From Anaeramoeba ignava (taxonomy: Eukaryota > Metamonada > Anaeramoebidae), in assembly GCA_028826165.1 (NCBI GenBank), contig JAPDFW010000091.1, positions 1-64,000 of the forward strand: DNA of 64,000 bases. Reading direction: 5' to 3'. The first letter of the stretch is position 1. The number at the start of each line of letters is the position of its first letter. Shown here piece by piece: positions 31,041 through 44,600 of the stretch. The notes under the pieces are model-generated. The model did no database searches, was not told the DNA's origin, and worked only from the letters and a program-made list of their open reading frames with translations. Position numbers and translations under genes: made by a program.

Positions 31041-33188
31041 TTACTCAATAATAAATCTTTCAATATTCATAAATGGTCTTTCAATAAGGAAATAAACAAC
31101 CAAACCAAAAAAGAATCCTAAAATTCCATTAACTGTTGAATTATAAAGTAAAGCTAAAGTTGAATGATTATGAAGTATTCTTGAACTGTAACTAACAATC
31201 GCAATAACAAAAGGATGAACTAAATACGAACTATAAGTTAATTTAGCTAATGGTGTCCAAATATCAAGTGATAGAAAATCTTTCACAATTGATTTTAATG
31301 TTGGATAATAATAATAAATAAATACAATTCCTGCTATTCCAATTCCCCATCCAAATTTAGAAAATCCAATATACCATGCACTTGTATTAACACTCCATTT
31401 AGTTCCTGATTCTTTATAATTATCATAAGGAATTACAATAATTGCAATTAATAAAGTAAGACTTGCCAAAAGTATTAATATTGAAATAATTTCTGAAATA
31501 ATTTTTGATTTTGATTTTGATTTTGATTTTTGGATTTGATTTTCATCATTTTCTTTTTGATTAATTTGATTATTCTCTTTTGATTTAAGTAAATATAAAA
31601 ACATTGCAAGTGCACATCCAACAAGAAAAGGTGGAATTCTTGTGTGAGGTTTAGAATAAATTCTATCATCGAGATCTTCATGAAATTCACCAAATACATA
31701 ATAATTAATATTCCAATGATGAACAATCCAAAAATTCAAAGCTATTGAAACTATAATAAATGAGGAAACTAATGATAATCCAAATAAAGGAGAGTAAAAG
31801 AAAGAATAAAGAAATATTGGACTGATTATATAAAATTGTGTATCAACTCCTAAATACCAAACCCAACCTTTTTGTATTATTTAAAATATTTTAAAGGATA
31901 AATTATTCAGATTACTCAAATTTTATCAATTTAATTCAAAATACTCATGCATTGTTGACCAAATTGTTTTGGATAAAAATTGCTGAAGAAGAATAGACTT
32001 GAATACCAATAGTTCCCGCATGAATGATGAATGAATTCAATTAATTTTCCAAAATAGGGACCATTTCCCAAGAAAGGAGAAAGAAAAATGAAAACAAGAA
32101 GTACAAATCCTAAAGTTGGAAGAATTCTCCAAAATCTTCATTTTCAAAAATATTTTGAATATTTTGAATATTTTGAATTTAAATAATACCGATGAAAATA
32201 AAATAATCCAATATTAAAACTTTTTCTTCTTTCAAATGCTAAATGTGCCATTAAAAATCCACTTAAGAAAAGAAATGTATCAACTGCAAATTCAGATGCA
32301 AAAAGGAATTGAAATGGTAATCTATGGATTTGTCCTTTATCACCAAAATAAAAAGCTTCATTATTATATCCAAAAGATAATTGCATAACAAAAGTATGTC
32401 CTTTTTTGATTTTTCAATTTTTTGAAATGAGAGAATGAAAAATTTCCAAAATAATAATAAAGTGATATTTAAATAATAAAATGATTCAAACCATAAATAA
32501 TCCAAAAAATCGAAAGAACTCGAATTCCATTTAAATGTTTAAGAGTAGAATCAGGATGTTTTTGAATCAACTTTTTCCAATTAGTTTGCAAAGCAAAACT
32601 ATCAAAAAAATGAATCCAAAAAGTTTTCCAATTTGATTTTTTCAAATGATTTTGATTTTGATTTTGATTTTGATTTTGATTTTGATTTTGATTTGATTTC
32701 AAGAAAGTGCCAAAAAGAACAAAAAAAGAAAAAGCAGCAATCACAATCAAAGTAATAATAACACCAATGGAAACATTTGGATGGAAAGTATCAGCACAAA
32801 AAACATCCATTGGTTGGTCAGAAACAGTTGCAAAACTATAGAAAATACTAATATAAAGAGAAACAACATCAGAAACATCATCTTGAGTACATTCTTTTGG
32901 AATACAAAATCCCCATTTGAAATTTTTTATTATTCCAGATACATTTAATCCAAAACTAACAACACAATGATGTGCAGTTTCTAATATTGTACAAAGATCA
33001 TAATCTCCTAAATCATTTGGAATTCCTTGTCCTGTTGCTAAAAATATCATTTCAACTCCTTCTGGATTTTGATTTGTTATTGCTTCCATATATTTTTGTT
33101 TGCAAATTTCTGAATCACAATTTATTAATGAAAAATAAAATGTTATTAAAATGAAAATAATGATTTGATTATTTAAATTCATTCTCAT
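31041..33188 (-). CDS. NRF-6-like membrane acyltransferase B
   Basis: Exons 33188-32492, 32400-32190, 32135-31945 and 31867-31041 total 1926 nt, 641 residues; the true start may be the second ATG (33182). The domain order is that of paralogue A: signal peptide, cysteine-bearing NRF domain (AHHCVVSFGLNVS, GFCIPKECTQDDVSD), membrane anchor, then acyltransferase-3 with the GH pair restored at the first splice joint (WIIYGHTFVMQ) and many membrane spans. Exon lengths 211 and 191 are identical to those of A, proving duplication after the introns were gained. Copy B lacks the first intron of A: the NRF-acyltransferase linker instead contains (NQ)n. Substrate unknown. Confidence 0.9.
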
Positions 33189-33367
33189 TTAAATTTAAAT
33201 TTGAATTTTGATTTTGATTTTGATGAAAAATGAAAAAAGAGAATTTGAATTGAAAAAAAAATAATATTGAATGACGTTATTGATTTAATTTTTAATTTTA
33301 ATTTTAATATGTTTTTTTTTAATAATAACAAAATGAGAATAAAAATAATCAGGAATAATTTAATTAT

Positions 33368-35429
33368 TTAAAGATTTTGTATTCGGTATTGATGATAATT
33401 ATCTAAAAGGAAAATCAATAAAGAATTTTCATTGAGTTGAAAATATTCAGGAATATCAAACATTTCCTCAACAATTTCTTGAGGTAAATCAGGTTGAATT
33501 TCATCAAAATATAGAAAATGAATAAATTGTTGAAAACTTGTATTAGATTTGCCACTGTAATCATTGACTTCATTTGAAGAATCTTGCACACTTAAAAACA
33601 TTCCACGAAACAAATCACTTCGCGCAATAAGTATTAATTTATGAACGCCGTATTTTTTATCTTCCTTTTTGATGTAAAAATCGGGCTTATAATTTGAGTA
33701 CAAAAATTGTAAATCTTGCAAAATGGATTTTCTTCCTTGTTTTGACTCGATCCAAGAATCATCTAATCCCATTTCGTGCATATATCCCACGAGGGATTGC
33801 TTTGTTTCTTCTTCTACATCAAAAATCCCTGTATATAAGAATTTGAGAATTAGTTGAATTTCGCGAGATTTTTTGGAACGAAGAGGGTAGAATAAATGAG
33901 AGAGTTTTTCAGAAATTAATTTTTCATCGCAGTTCTCTGGGAATTTGTCATGGAGACGCATGTATAGTATTAGTTGATGAGCATGGACCTCGCCGTCAAT
34001 GGAGCGAAAAGGAGAAGTCAGTGAATTCATTCCTAGAAAGTAAATTTTCCATGTCGTCAACAACAGAGTAGTAAAAAGTGAACAATAAATTAAGTTCGTT
34101 CTTGAAAACGTTGGGATTATGAAATGAGGAAGGGGAGTTATAGAACATGAACAACTTAAGATTGTGGATGTGTGTAAAAAGACAAGAGTAGTCAAAAGGG
34201 AATTTATTGTTTGAGTCTTTGACATGGAGATCTGCATGAGATTGGATCAGAAATTGAACAATTTCGAAATGATTATTTTGGCTTGCGTAGTGGAGAGGTG
34301 TTTTGCCGTGGATGTCTTGGGCATGAATATCTGCGCCGTGGGAGATTAAGTCCTTGATAATACGGATATTTGATCCGGATTTGCAAGCAAGATGTATGGC
34401 TGTTTTGCGCTTGGAGTCTTGCAGTAAAACACTATCCTTTTGGTCGAGAAACAACGAGACAATTTCTGGGTCGCATCTCCTCTTGCAGGCTATATGCAAG
34501 GGAGATCTGTTTTGTTTGTCGAGGGAGGATATATCTGCTCCTTTGTCAATAAGAAATTTAAAAGTGATTTTTATTGCTTTATAAAAACAAAGATAGTGTA
34601 AAGGTCGGTGACCATCATCATCAGCCTCGTTGATCTGAGCCCCGTGATCCAAAAGCAGCTGCATACATTCGTGAGATCTCGAGCTCATCGCGACCATATG
34701 AAGCGGCGTTCTGTCCTTTTGGTCCCTGATTTGAGTATTTGCGCCGTTTTCAACGAGAGTGCGAATTATCTCGATATTGGGATTCTCAGACCTGCAGAGA
34801 TAATGGAGCGGCGACTGGTTCTTTAGAGTGCATAAATCAGGGTTCGCTTTGTGTTGTAATAGTAATTCGATCTTATTGATTTCGCTGTTTTTTTCACAGG
34901 CAAAAAAAAGTGCCGAATTTCCAAACTTGTCGGTTGCGTTTATGTCTTTTGTGTGCTCTATTAATAACTGAACCGCATTGATCGGCAGCTTGAATAAAAA
35001 CGCATAGTGAAGGGGTAATCTTTTGAAGTCATCTGCAATTGACAAATCCGCATTTGCATCTAGTAGTAATTTTATTATTGTTAGATCTTGTATGTTTATT
35101 AAAGCTAAATGAAAAGCAGTTTTTTTGTTTTGATCTTGAATGTTCACTTTCGCTCCTTTTTTCAATATCAATTTGATCAGACCCGGTTTCGCGTTATTTT
35201 CGCATAGATAATGCAATGCTGTTCTTCCTTTTGAATCGCTTGCGTTTATGTTCTCGCTTTTTTTTATTAATTGCGAAATTATTTTGTCTTTTGCTTTTGT
35301 TTTACTTGCAAAAATTAATGGTGTTTCTTCATCTCTATTTAATATTTTAGTGATTCCTTGTGTTCGAAGAAGTGTTTTAACTTTTCTATTTTGATTTAAA
35401 GAAATTGCTTCAAAAATTTCCATTTCCAA
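33368..35429 (-). CDS. Ankyrin-repeat BTB protein, frameshifted
   Basis: The 5' frame (35429-33996) encodes about 12 ankyrin repeats (GRTALHYLCENNAKPGLIKL, KTPLHYASQNNHFEIVQFLI) and enters a BTB domain at NEFTDFSF. The BTB continues in another frame (RSIDGEVHAHQLILYMRLHD) to 33368, including ARSDLFRGMFLSVQDSSNEV, almost the same as the second BTB-like unit of the RCC1-BTB genes. Removing one T from the four-T run (bases 34007-34010, A on the + strand) would fuse the two frames, so a single-base insertion or an assembly error splits the gene. Probable Cullin-3 adaptor by architecture. The central ankyrin part (about 34300-35000) is clearly less AT-rich than its flanks. The gene has no introns. 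Confidence 0.82.
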
Positions 35430-35684
35430 AAAAAAAAAGCAAAAAAAAAAATGAAAAAAATGAAAAAATTTTTTTTCCGTTCCACTTTTTATTTTGGTTC
35501 AAAAAAAAACAAATTTCAAAAAAAACAAATTTCAAAAAAAAAAAAAAAAATAAACTGTGCAATGTTTTCCAAGTTAAATTGATTTCTTAAAATCTTTCAA
35601 TAATCACAACAATCATAATTGAAATTCTTTTTCTTTTTCTTTTAATTTTAATTTTAATTTTAATTTTAATTTTAATTTTAATTC
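35430..35684. other. Intergenic region with TTTTAA tract
   Basis: TTTTTCAT words (minus-strand sense) lie just upstream of the ankyrin-BTB start at 35440-35470; a TTTTAA hexamer tract at 35640-35683 abuts the stop of the kinase gene. No other content seen. Confidence 0.5.
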
Positions 35685-37472
35685 TTAAAGTTTTGCTAAA
35701 TTAGCGAATTGATTGCAAAAAACAATAAATTCTGCTGCTTCTCCTTGTTTGCAAATTAAGCGAATTTCGATTGAAGATTTTTGTTTGTAAATTTGACAAG
35801 CTAGAATTTTAAGTTTGATTTTAAGTTCACTTTTTTTAGCTTTAAGAGTAAAAATATTTGGATAATTCCAACGGAATTGGAGATGATCAAAAATTTGTTG
35901 AGAAGTTGAAATAATTTCCATGAGGGATTTCTTACTGATTAAAGAAACATAGTGATTTTTGACAAGATGCTGTTTTTCATTTTCAATTTCTAGTATTCCG
36001 TTTGTGATAAATTTTTCATCATATTTTAATTGGACATATTTCCTACTTGCTGTTCTTTTCCTTCTTCGAAATAAATTCCCAAATAATCTTTTTGTTTTAC
36101 TTGGTTTTTGGATTTCTTGTTCGTTTTCGTGGATTTTTTGTGTTTTTTTTGGGAGTTTAAATTCAATATTTGCTTTTTCCATTTTTTCGATATTATGAAC
36201 TAAATTGAATGAAAAGATTTTCAATTTTTAATTTTTAATTTCATTCAAATTTAAAATTTTTACCTTGAGTTTGTTTTTTTTCAAATAATAAAAGAGCATT
36301 TTTGTGACTGTTTTCTAAATCCAATTTTCGAGTATGTTTTGAATTTGATTTCTGATTAATTTTTGAAGTTTTCTTAATTTTTCTTGTCACAAAAGTGTAA
36401 AGGATTTTTTCCAAATTCTGGGATTCATTAGTTAAATTTTGAGTAATGATATCTTTTTCCCAACCAAGATTAGCTAATTGCTTAACAATATCTGAATCAA
36501 TTTTTTTGGGTTCAATTGGTTTATAAAATTTTCTTCGAAGAATTGATTCTGGAGGAATAAAATTATCAGTAAAATTTGAGCAAAACCAAGGATGTTTTTT
36601 AATTTCAGAGATTGTGATTCTTTTTTCAGGATCTACTTGTAGCATTTTGTTGATTAGATCTTTGATATCTGGTGCTACATCATCCGGGATTTGGTATAAT
36701 CCTCTTTTGACAAGCATTAAAACTCTTTTTATATTATCACCTTCGAATGGGAGTCTTCCGACTGTAAGAACGAAAAGGATAACACCACAACTCCAAATAT
36801 CACTTTTTCTTCCATCATAAGAATTTCCCTAATAGTAATATTATTAAATATTATTGAATATTATTAAATATTATTGAATATTATTAAATATTTTTGAATA
36901 TTATTGAATATTATTAAATATTATTAAATATTTACAATAATAACTTCAGGAGCTGCATAATGAGGAGAACCACAAGAAGTTTCAAACATTTGCTTTACAT
37001 CAAGCAATCCTGCCATACCAAAATCAGCAATCTTTAAATTTTCAAATTCATCAAGAAGTAAATTTTCTGGTTTTAAATCACGATGACAAATCAAATGATT
37101 ATGACAATACTCAACACCATAAATCAACTGTTGAAAAAAGCAAAGAGATTGACCTAAAGAAATGTATTCCTTGCGGATCAAGTACTCAAAAAGCTCGCCA
37201 GTTTGCATATATTCCATAACAACAAATAAGCTTTCATTTGATTCAAGAACATCAATCACTTTGATCACATTTGGATGATTTAATAGCTTCAAAACCGCTA
37301 TTTCTCTTTCTGCTTTGGTTCGCATTCTTTCTGTTTTCAATACTTTCGTTTTAGAGATCATTTTGATCGCAACTTGCTTTTTTGATTTAATATCTATCGC
37401 TAGTTTTACTTTTCCTGTTGCTCCTTCTCCTATTGTTTTTATTATTGTATATGAACCAATTTGTTGTGACAT
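35685..37472 (-). CDS. BRSK/MARK-like serine/threonine kinase with UBA and KA1-like region
   Basis: Exons 37472-36936, 36828-36264 and 36199-35685 total 1617 nt, 538 residues. The kinase domain is N-terminal: GEGATGKV loop, lysine in VAIKMISK, catalytic CHRDLKPENLL, DFG in IADFGMAGLL, activation segment ETSCGSPHYAAPEV with the threonine expected to be the LKB1-type site, and SDIWSCGVILFVL. It is followed by a UBA-like segment (IVKQLANLGWEKDIITQNLT) as in AMPK-related kinases. The last exon has a basic stretch (LFRRRKR) and a C-terminal region resembling KA1, which in MARK and BRSK binds acidic membranes. The SLFVVMEYMQTGELFEYLI hinge and CGSPHYAAPE segment favour BRSK/SAD-like. The two introns are short and A/T-rich. 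Confidence 0.88.
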
Positions 37473-38198
37473 TCTTTTTGTTTTTTAAATTAAAAATTTT
37501 TTGTAAAATTAATCAAAAAAAAATATAGTTATTTTGAAAAGAAAAAAATAATTTTGAAAAGAAAAAAAATGATTTTATTAATTGAGAAATGTTTTTTGTT
37601 TTTTTAAAAATTTTTTTTGATTGGAAGTTGGGGTGTTTGTTTGAATTAATTTTTTTTTAATTTTGGATTGTTTTTTTTATTTTCATTTTGGGATAATTTT
37701 TTTGATCAAAAAAGAAAAAAAATAAAAAAAAATAAAAAAAATAATAAATAAATTGGTTAATTGAGTATTAAAATTAAAAATAAAATTAAAATTAAAATAA
37801 AAAATTAAAAAGGGGTCAAAAAAGTAAACAAATTCCACAATAATTTTTTTCAATTAATTTTTTATTTTTTTAAATAAAATTTTTTAATTAAAAAGATTGG
37901 AAAATTCCTTTTAAAATAAATAAATAAATAAATTGAAAAGGGGGTCATAAAAGTCTTTTCATTTTAGATAAAATTTAATTAAAATTCCTTTTAAAAAATA
38001 ATTAAAAAATAAAAATTTAAATTGATGAGAATTAGGTGAAATTTAATTATTTGAGTTAGTTCGATTCACCAAACAAAAAAAAATGAATTGAATCAAAATT
38101 AAACCAAAAAAGTTTTCTTTTCGGTTTTAGCGAAATTGAAGAAAAAAAAATCAAAAAAAAAATCAAAAGAGTAAAAAGAAATCAATGAAAGTTATTGC
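37473..38198. other. Intergenic region, kinase to saposin gene
   Basis: About 725 bases. Homopolymers dominate. Near 38030-38075 a GGTGAA word and TTCACC could form a weak 6-bp stem with a 25-base loop; I do not treat it as a gene. Otherwise nothing recognisable. Confidence 0.5.
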
Positions 38199-41100
38199 TT
38201 AGGGGCATAATCCAACAGCTTCACAAACTTTGTCTGGTGGGAAATCACTAACTAACAATTTAACTATTGTTTCATAAAAGGTATCAATTAAAGTATCGCA
38301 ATCAGTCTTATATGGATCTGGGATGAATTTAGAGCAAACTTCATTCAAAAATTTTTCAACTTCAGCTTCATCTGTTGGATCATCAATGAATTCTTCGAGA
38401 TATTTCATAACCAAATCACAAATAATACATTTATCATCACCACCAACTTTCATTGATGTGCATAATCCAATTTCAGTGCAAATTTGATCAGGTGGGAAAT
38501 CATTAACTAATAATTGAACAATAACTGGAATATATTGTTCAATTAATCCATCACAAATTGTATTGATTGGAGATGGAAGCATATTGCAAACATTTTCAAG
38601 GAATTGTTCAATTTCTTGTTCTGTTGTGTTTTCTGAAATAAAAGCTTCAACTTGTTCCATAATCCATTCACAAACAGTACATTCAATTCCTTTTGGTGCT
38701 TTCATTGATGTACATAATCCAATTTCAGTACAGATTTGATCAGGTGGGAAATCATTAACTAATAATTGAACAATAACTGGAATATATTGTTCAATTAATC
38801 CATCACAAATTGTATTAATTGGAGATGGGAGCATATTGCAAACATTTTCAAGGAATTGTTCAATTTCTTGTTCTGTTGTGTTTTCTGAAATAAAAGCTTC
38901 AACTTGTTCCATAATCCATTCGCAAACAGTACATTCAATTCCTTTTGGTGCTTTCATTGATGTGCATAATCCAATTTCAGTGCAAATTTGATCAGGTGGG
39001 AAATCATTAACTAATAATTGAACAATAACTGGAATATATTGTTCAATTAATCCATCACAGATTGTGTTGATTGGAGATGGAAGCATATTGCAAACATTTT
39101 CAAGGAATTGTTCAATTTCTTGTTCTGTTGTGTTTTCTGAGATGAAAGCTTCAACTTGTTCCATAATCCATTCGCAAACAGTACATTCAATTCCTTTTGG
39201 TGCTTTCATTGATGTACATAATCCAATTTCAGTGCAAATTTGATCAGGTGGGAAATCATTAACTAATAATTGAACAATAACTGGAATATATTGTTCAATT
39301 AATCCATCACAAATTGTATTAATTGGAGATGGGAGCATATTGCAAACATTTTCAAGGAATTGTTCAATTTCTTGTTCTGTTGTGTTTTCTGAAATAAAAG
39401 CTTCAACTTGTTCCATAATCCATTCACAAACAGTACATTCAATTCCTTTTGGTGCTTTCATTGATGTGCATAATCCAATTTCAGTACAGATTTGATCAGG
39501 TGGGAAATCATTAACTAATAATTGAACAATAACTGGAATATATTGTTCAATTAATCCATCGCAGATTGTGTTGATTGGAGATGGGAGCATATTGCAAACA
39601 TTTTCAAGGAATTGTTCAATTTCTTGTTCTGTTGTGTTTTCTGAGATGAAAGCTTCAACTTGTTCCATAATCCATTCACAAACAGTACATTCAATTCCTT
39701 TTGGTGCTTTCATTGATGTGCATAATCCAATTTCAGTACAGATTTGATCAGGTGGGAAATCATTAACTAATAATTGAACAATAACTGGAATATATTGTTC
39801 AATTAATCCATCGCAAATTGTGTTGATTGGAGATGGGAGCATATTGCAAACATTTTCAAGGAATTGTTCAATTTCTTGTTCTGTTGTGTTTTCTGAAATA
39901 AAAGCTTCAACTTGTTCCATAATCCATTCGCAAACTGTACATTCAATTCCTTTTGGTGCTTTCATTGATGTACATAATCCAATTTCAGTGCAAATTTGAT
40001 CAGGTGGGAAATCATTAACTAATAATTGAACAATAACTGGAATATATTGTTCAATTAATCCATCACAGATTGTATTAATTGGAGATGGAAGCATATTGCA
40101 AACATTTTCAAGGAATTGTTCAATTTCTTGTTCTGTTGTGTTTTCTGAAATGAAAGCTTCAACTTGTTCCATAATCCATTCACAAACAGTACATTCAATT
40201 CCTTTTGGTGCTTTCATTGATGTACATAATCCAATTTCAGTACAGATTTGATCAGGTGGGAAATCATTAACTAATAATTGAACAATAACTGGAATATATT
40301 GTTCAATTAATCCATCGCAGATTGTATTAATTGGAGATGGGAGCATATTGCAAACATTTTCAAGGAATTGTTCAATTTCTTGTTCAGTTGTGTTTTCTGA
40401 GATGAAAGCTTCAACTTGTTCCATAATCCATTCACAAACAGTACATTCAATTCCTTTTGGTGCTTTCATTGATGTACATAATCCAATTTCAGTGCAAATT
40501 TGATCAGGTGGGAAATCATTAACTAATAATTGAACAATAACTGGAATATATTGTTCAATTAATCCATCGCAGATTGTATTAATTGGAGATGGGAGCATAT
40601 TGCAAACATTTTCAAGGAATTGTTCAATTTCTTGTTCAGTTGTGTTTTCTGAAATGAAAGCTTCAACTTGTTCCATAATCCATTCGCAAACAGTACATTC
40701 AATTCCTTTTGGTGCTTTCATTGATGTACATAATCCAATTTCAGTGCAGATTTGATCAGGTGGGAAATCATTAACTAATAATTGAACAATAACTGGAATA
40801 TATTGTTCAATTAATCCATCACAGATTGTGTTAATTGGAGATGGAAGCATATTGCAAACATTTTCAAGGAATTGTTCAATTTCTTGTTCAGTTGTGTTTT
40901 CTGAGATGAAAGCTTCAACTTGTTCCATAATCCATTCGCAAACAGTACATTCAATTCCTTTTGGTGCTTTGGCTTGTGCTATTTAATTAAAAAATAAAAA
41001 AAAAACAAATTTTTACAAAGATTTTGTTTTTTTTTTGTTAGTCAAAAAAGTTTAATTAATATTTATGAGGCAAATAGAACAAAAAAAATTATTTTTATTA

Positions 41101-41223
41101 TTTTTATTATAATGATGTAATTTTGTTTTTATTTTTATTTTAATTTTGTTTTTATTTTTATTTACGAATAGAGAAAGTAAGAGATGCAAGAATTAAGAAA
41201 ATGAAAATTATTGAGAATTTCAT
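38199..41223 (-). CDS. Secreted poly-saposin protein (eleven SapB domains)
   Basis: Exon 1 (41223-41166) is a 19-residue hydrophobic signal peptide; exon 2 (40978-38199) holds the rest. Total 2838 nt, 945 residues. Ten SapB domains of 84 residues repeat with a 252-bp period, and in translation I see no difference among them. An eleventh, C-terminal domain is divergent but keeps the family pattern. Each unit has the six cysteines of saposin-like proteins (CTVC, one in NVCNML, one in TICDGL, one each in QICTEI and GLC). SapB domains bind or disturb lipid membranes; in amoebae relatives include lysosomal lipid binders and amoebapore-type effectors. Which of these applies here cannot be told. Processing into single domains, as for prosaposin, is likely given the short linkers. 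Nucleotide copies differ at synonymous sites. Confidence 0.93.
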
Positions 41224-41680
41224 TTTAATTGTAAATAAAAGAAAAAAAATGAATTAAAATGATCTTTTGTAAAATTATTTAAATATATAATACACGTGTA
41301 TAAAAATAAATAAAAAAAATTTTTTTTTTCTTTTTTTTTTGCTTTTTTTTTTTTTTTTAAATAAATTGAAGATTTGAATTTATATTTTTAATTAATTTAT
41401 AATTAATTTATAATTTAATTTCTTTTCTATTTTCTGTTTTTGATCGTTGTTGTTTATTAAATAAAAATAATTTAAAATAAAATAAAAAATAAAAAGGAAA
41501 AAAAAATTTTTTTTTTATTTATTTTTTTTAATTAAAAATAAAAAGGAGAAAAAATAAAAAAAATAAAAAAAGGAGAAAAAATATTATAATTAGTAATTTT
41601 GATTAAAAATTGAATAATTAATATATTTTTATTTTTAATTTTTTAATTTCATTTTTCTTTTCTTTTCTTTTTAAAAAATA
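41224..41680. promoter_or_regulatory. Divergent upstream region of saposin gene and importin-4
   Basis: About 455 bases between two divergent starts. Contains long A/T runs, an ACACGTGT palindrome near 41290 (E-box-like) and, just before the importin start, TTTCATTTTTCTTTTC words. Promoters for both genes are inferred; no specific factor can be named. Confidence 0.35.
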
Positions 41681-44600
41681 ATGGAAATTTCTGAAGAACA
41701 AATGATTGAATTGTTATCACATATTTTAACTCCAAACAGTGAAACAATTAGTCAAGCAGAACAACTTCTTCAAGAACTTCAAGAAACATTAAAATTTTCA
41801 GAAACTTTAATTCAAGTTATTTTGAAAGATTATCCTTCACAAATTAGATTATTAGCAGCTACAATTTTTAAAAAACAAATTGAAAGAGTTTGGGTTCGTT
41901 TTTCTAAATCAAAACGTACAGAGATTCGAAATTATTTATTACAAATTTTAGCTCAAGAAACTCAGTAAACAGAATGAAATTTATAACTAATTTTAACACA
42001 GAATTTATAATTAAATTTATATTTATAATTAAATTAATATTTATATTTATATTTATATTTATATTTATATTTATATTTATATTTATATTTATATTTATAT
42101 TTATAATTATATTTATATTTATTTAAATATTTATAATATTTATATTTATATTTATTTAAATATTTATATTTATATTTATTTAAATATTTATATTTATATT
42201 TATTTAAATATTTATATTTATATTTATATTTATTTAAATATTTATATTTATATTTATATTTATTTAAATATTTATATTTTATATTTTATTTATATTTTAT
42301 TTTTTATATTTATATTTTATATTTAATTTATTTATATTTATATTTTATAATATTTATATTTATATTTATATTTATATATTTATATTTATTTTATATTTTA
42401 TATATTTATATTTTATATTTTATATTTATATTTATATTTTATATTTATTTTTTTATTTATATTTTTATTTATTTTATATTTATATTTATGTTTATTTATA
42501 TTATTTTATATTTTATTTTATATTTATATGTTTATATATTTTATATATTTATATTTATTTAAATATTTATATTTATATTTATATTTATATTTATAATATT
42601 TATATTTATAATATTTATATTTACAATTTATAATATTTATATTTATATTTATATTTTATTTTTATTTTAAATATTTATATTTATATTTATTTAAAATATT
42701 TTATATTTTATATTTATTTAAATATTTATATTTATATTTATTTTTTTATTTATTTTATATTTATATTTTATTTTAAATATTTTATATTTATATTTATTTA
42801 AATTTATATTTATATTTTTTTTTAAATATTTTATTTTTATATTTCATTTAAATATTTTATATTTATATTTTTTTATTTTAATATTTTATGTTTTTTATTT
42901 AAAATATTTTATTTTTATTTTATTTTTATTTATATTTATTTTTTATTTCAAATATTTTATGTTTATGTTTGTTTAAAATATTTATATTTATATTTAAATA
43001 TTTATTTAAATATTTATATTTATATTTATTATTTTATATTTATATTTTTATTTATATTTTATATTTATTTATATTTTATAAATATTTATATTTATATTTA
43101 TATTTTTTTAAATATTTATATTTTAAATATTTATATTTATATTTTATATTTTATTTTTATATTTTATATTTTATATTTATGTTTTTATATTTATATATTT
43201 ATATTTTATATTTTATATTTTATATTTTTATATTTTATATTTCATTTATATTTTTATATTTATAATTTATTTTAAATATTTTATATTTTATATTTTTAAA
43301 TATTTATATTTATATTTTAAATATTTATATTTTATATTTTAAATATTTATATTTATATTTTTAAATATTTATATTTATATTTTAAATATTTATATTTTAT
43401 ATTTTTAAATTTTTATATTTATATATTTTTATTTTATATTTTATATTTATATTTTTTTTTAAATATTTTATATTTATATTTATAATTATTTTTATTTTAT
43501 AATTATATTTATATTTATTATATTTTTTAAATTTATATTTATATTTTATATTTATTTTATATTTATATTTTATTTTATATTTTAAATATTTTATTTATAT
43601 TTATTTAAATATTTATATTTATTTTAAATATTTATATTTATTTAAATATTTATATTTATATTAATATTTATATTTATATTTATATTTAAATATTTATATT
43701 TTAAATATTTATATTTATATTTATAATATTTATATTTTAAATATTTATATTTATATTTATATTTATATTTATAATATTTATATTTATATTTATATTTATA
43801 TTTATATTTATAATATTTATATTTATAATATTTATATTTTAAATATTTATATTTAATTTTATATTTTAAATATTTATATTAGTATTAAAATTATGAAGTA
43901 TATGACATATGTTGTTGCTGAAGTTGCAAAAATTGAAGCAAGTACTAGTGATTGGAATGAATTATTTGATTTTGTTAAACAAGCAATTGAATCAGAAAAT
44001 TCAATTCATAAAATTGTACACAAAATATAAAATCTAAAAAAAAAATAATAAGATTTATAAATATAAATTTTATTAACATAATAGTCAGCTTTAAAAATAT
44101 GGGGATCACTATTAGAATCAATGGGAGATATAATTTTTGATGATTATTTTGATTATTTAATTGAAATTCTTCTCAAATCTTTTGATAATGAAGATGCAGA
44201 CGTAAAATTAGCAGCTATTGAAACAGCAATTGAAATGGTTAGATTACAAGAATTTGAACAAGTTAACTCAATGAAAAAATTAGTTCCAAAAATTTTGAAA
44301 ACAATTCAATTTTTTGCTTTACGAAATGATGATCAAAAGTTTACTAATTCAATGGAAATTTTAGATGAATTAATGGAATCTGTAAAATCAAATAATTATT
44401 TAAATAGAAATATTTAATTATTTAAATCAAATAATTTTTGATTAGGAAGTTCCAGTTATTACTCCATTTTTATTGAAAATATTTCAATTTGTTATTGAAA
44501 TTGCAAATGATCAAACTCGAAATATTGATATTAGGACAAGAGTATTAACTTTTATTATTTGGATTGTTCGATACAAAACAAAATTTGTTCTCAAACATAA

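Noticed and set aside
38035-38075. TTCGATTC box resembling the T arm of a tRNA
   Set aside because: No acceptor, D or anticodon stems can be drawn and the T stem does not pair.
38440-40978. 252-bp periodic array suggesting a CRISPR or satellite
   Set aside because: The period is coding: each unit is a complete six-cysteine saposin domain in one open frame.
42969-43265. Open frame of Tyr/Leu/Phe/Ile in importin-4 intron 1
   Set aside because: Low-complexity product of the TATTTA repeat with no domain; exons 1 and 2 rejoin in phase without it.
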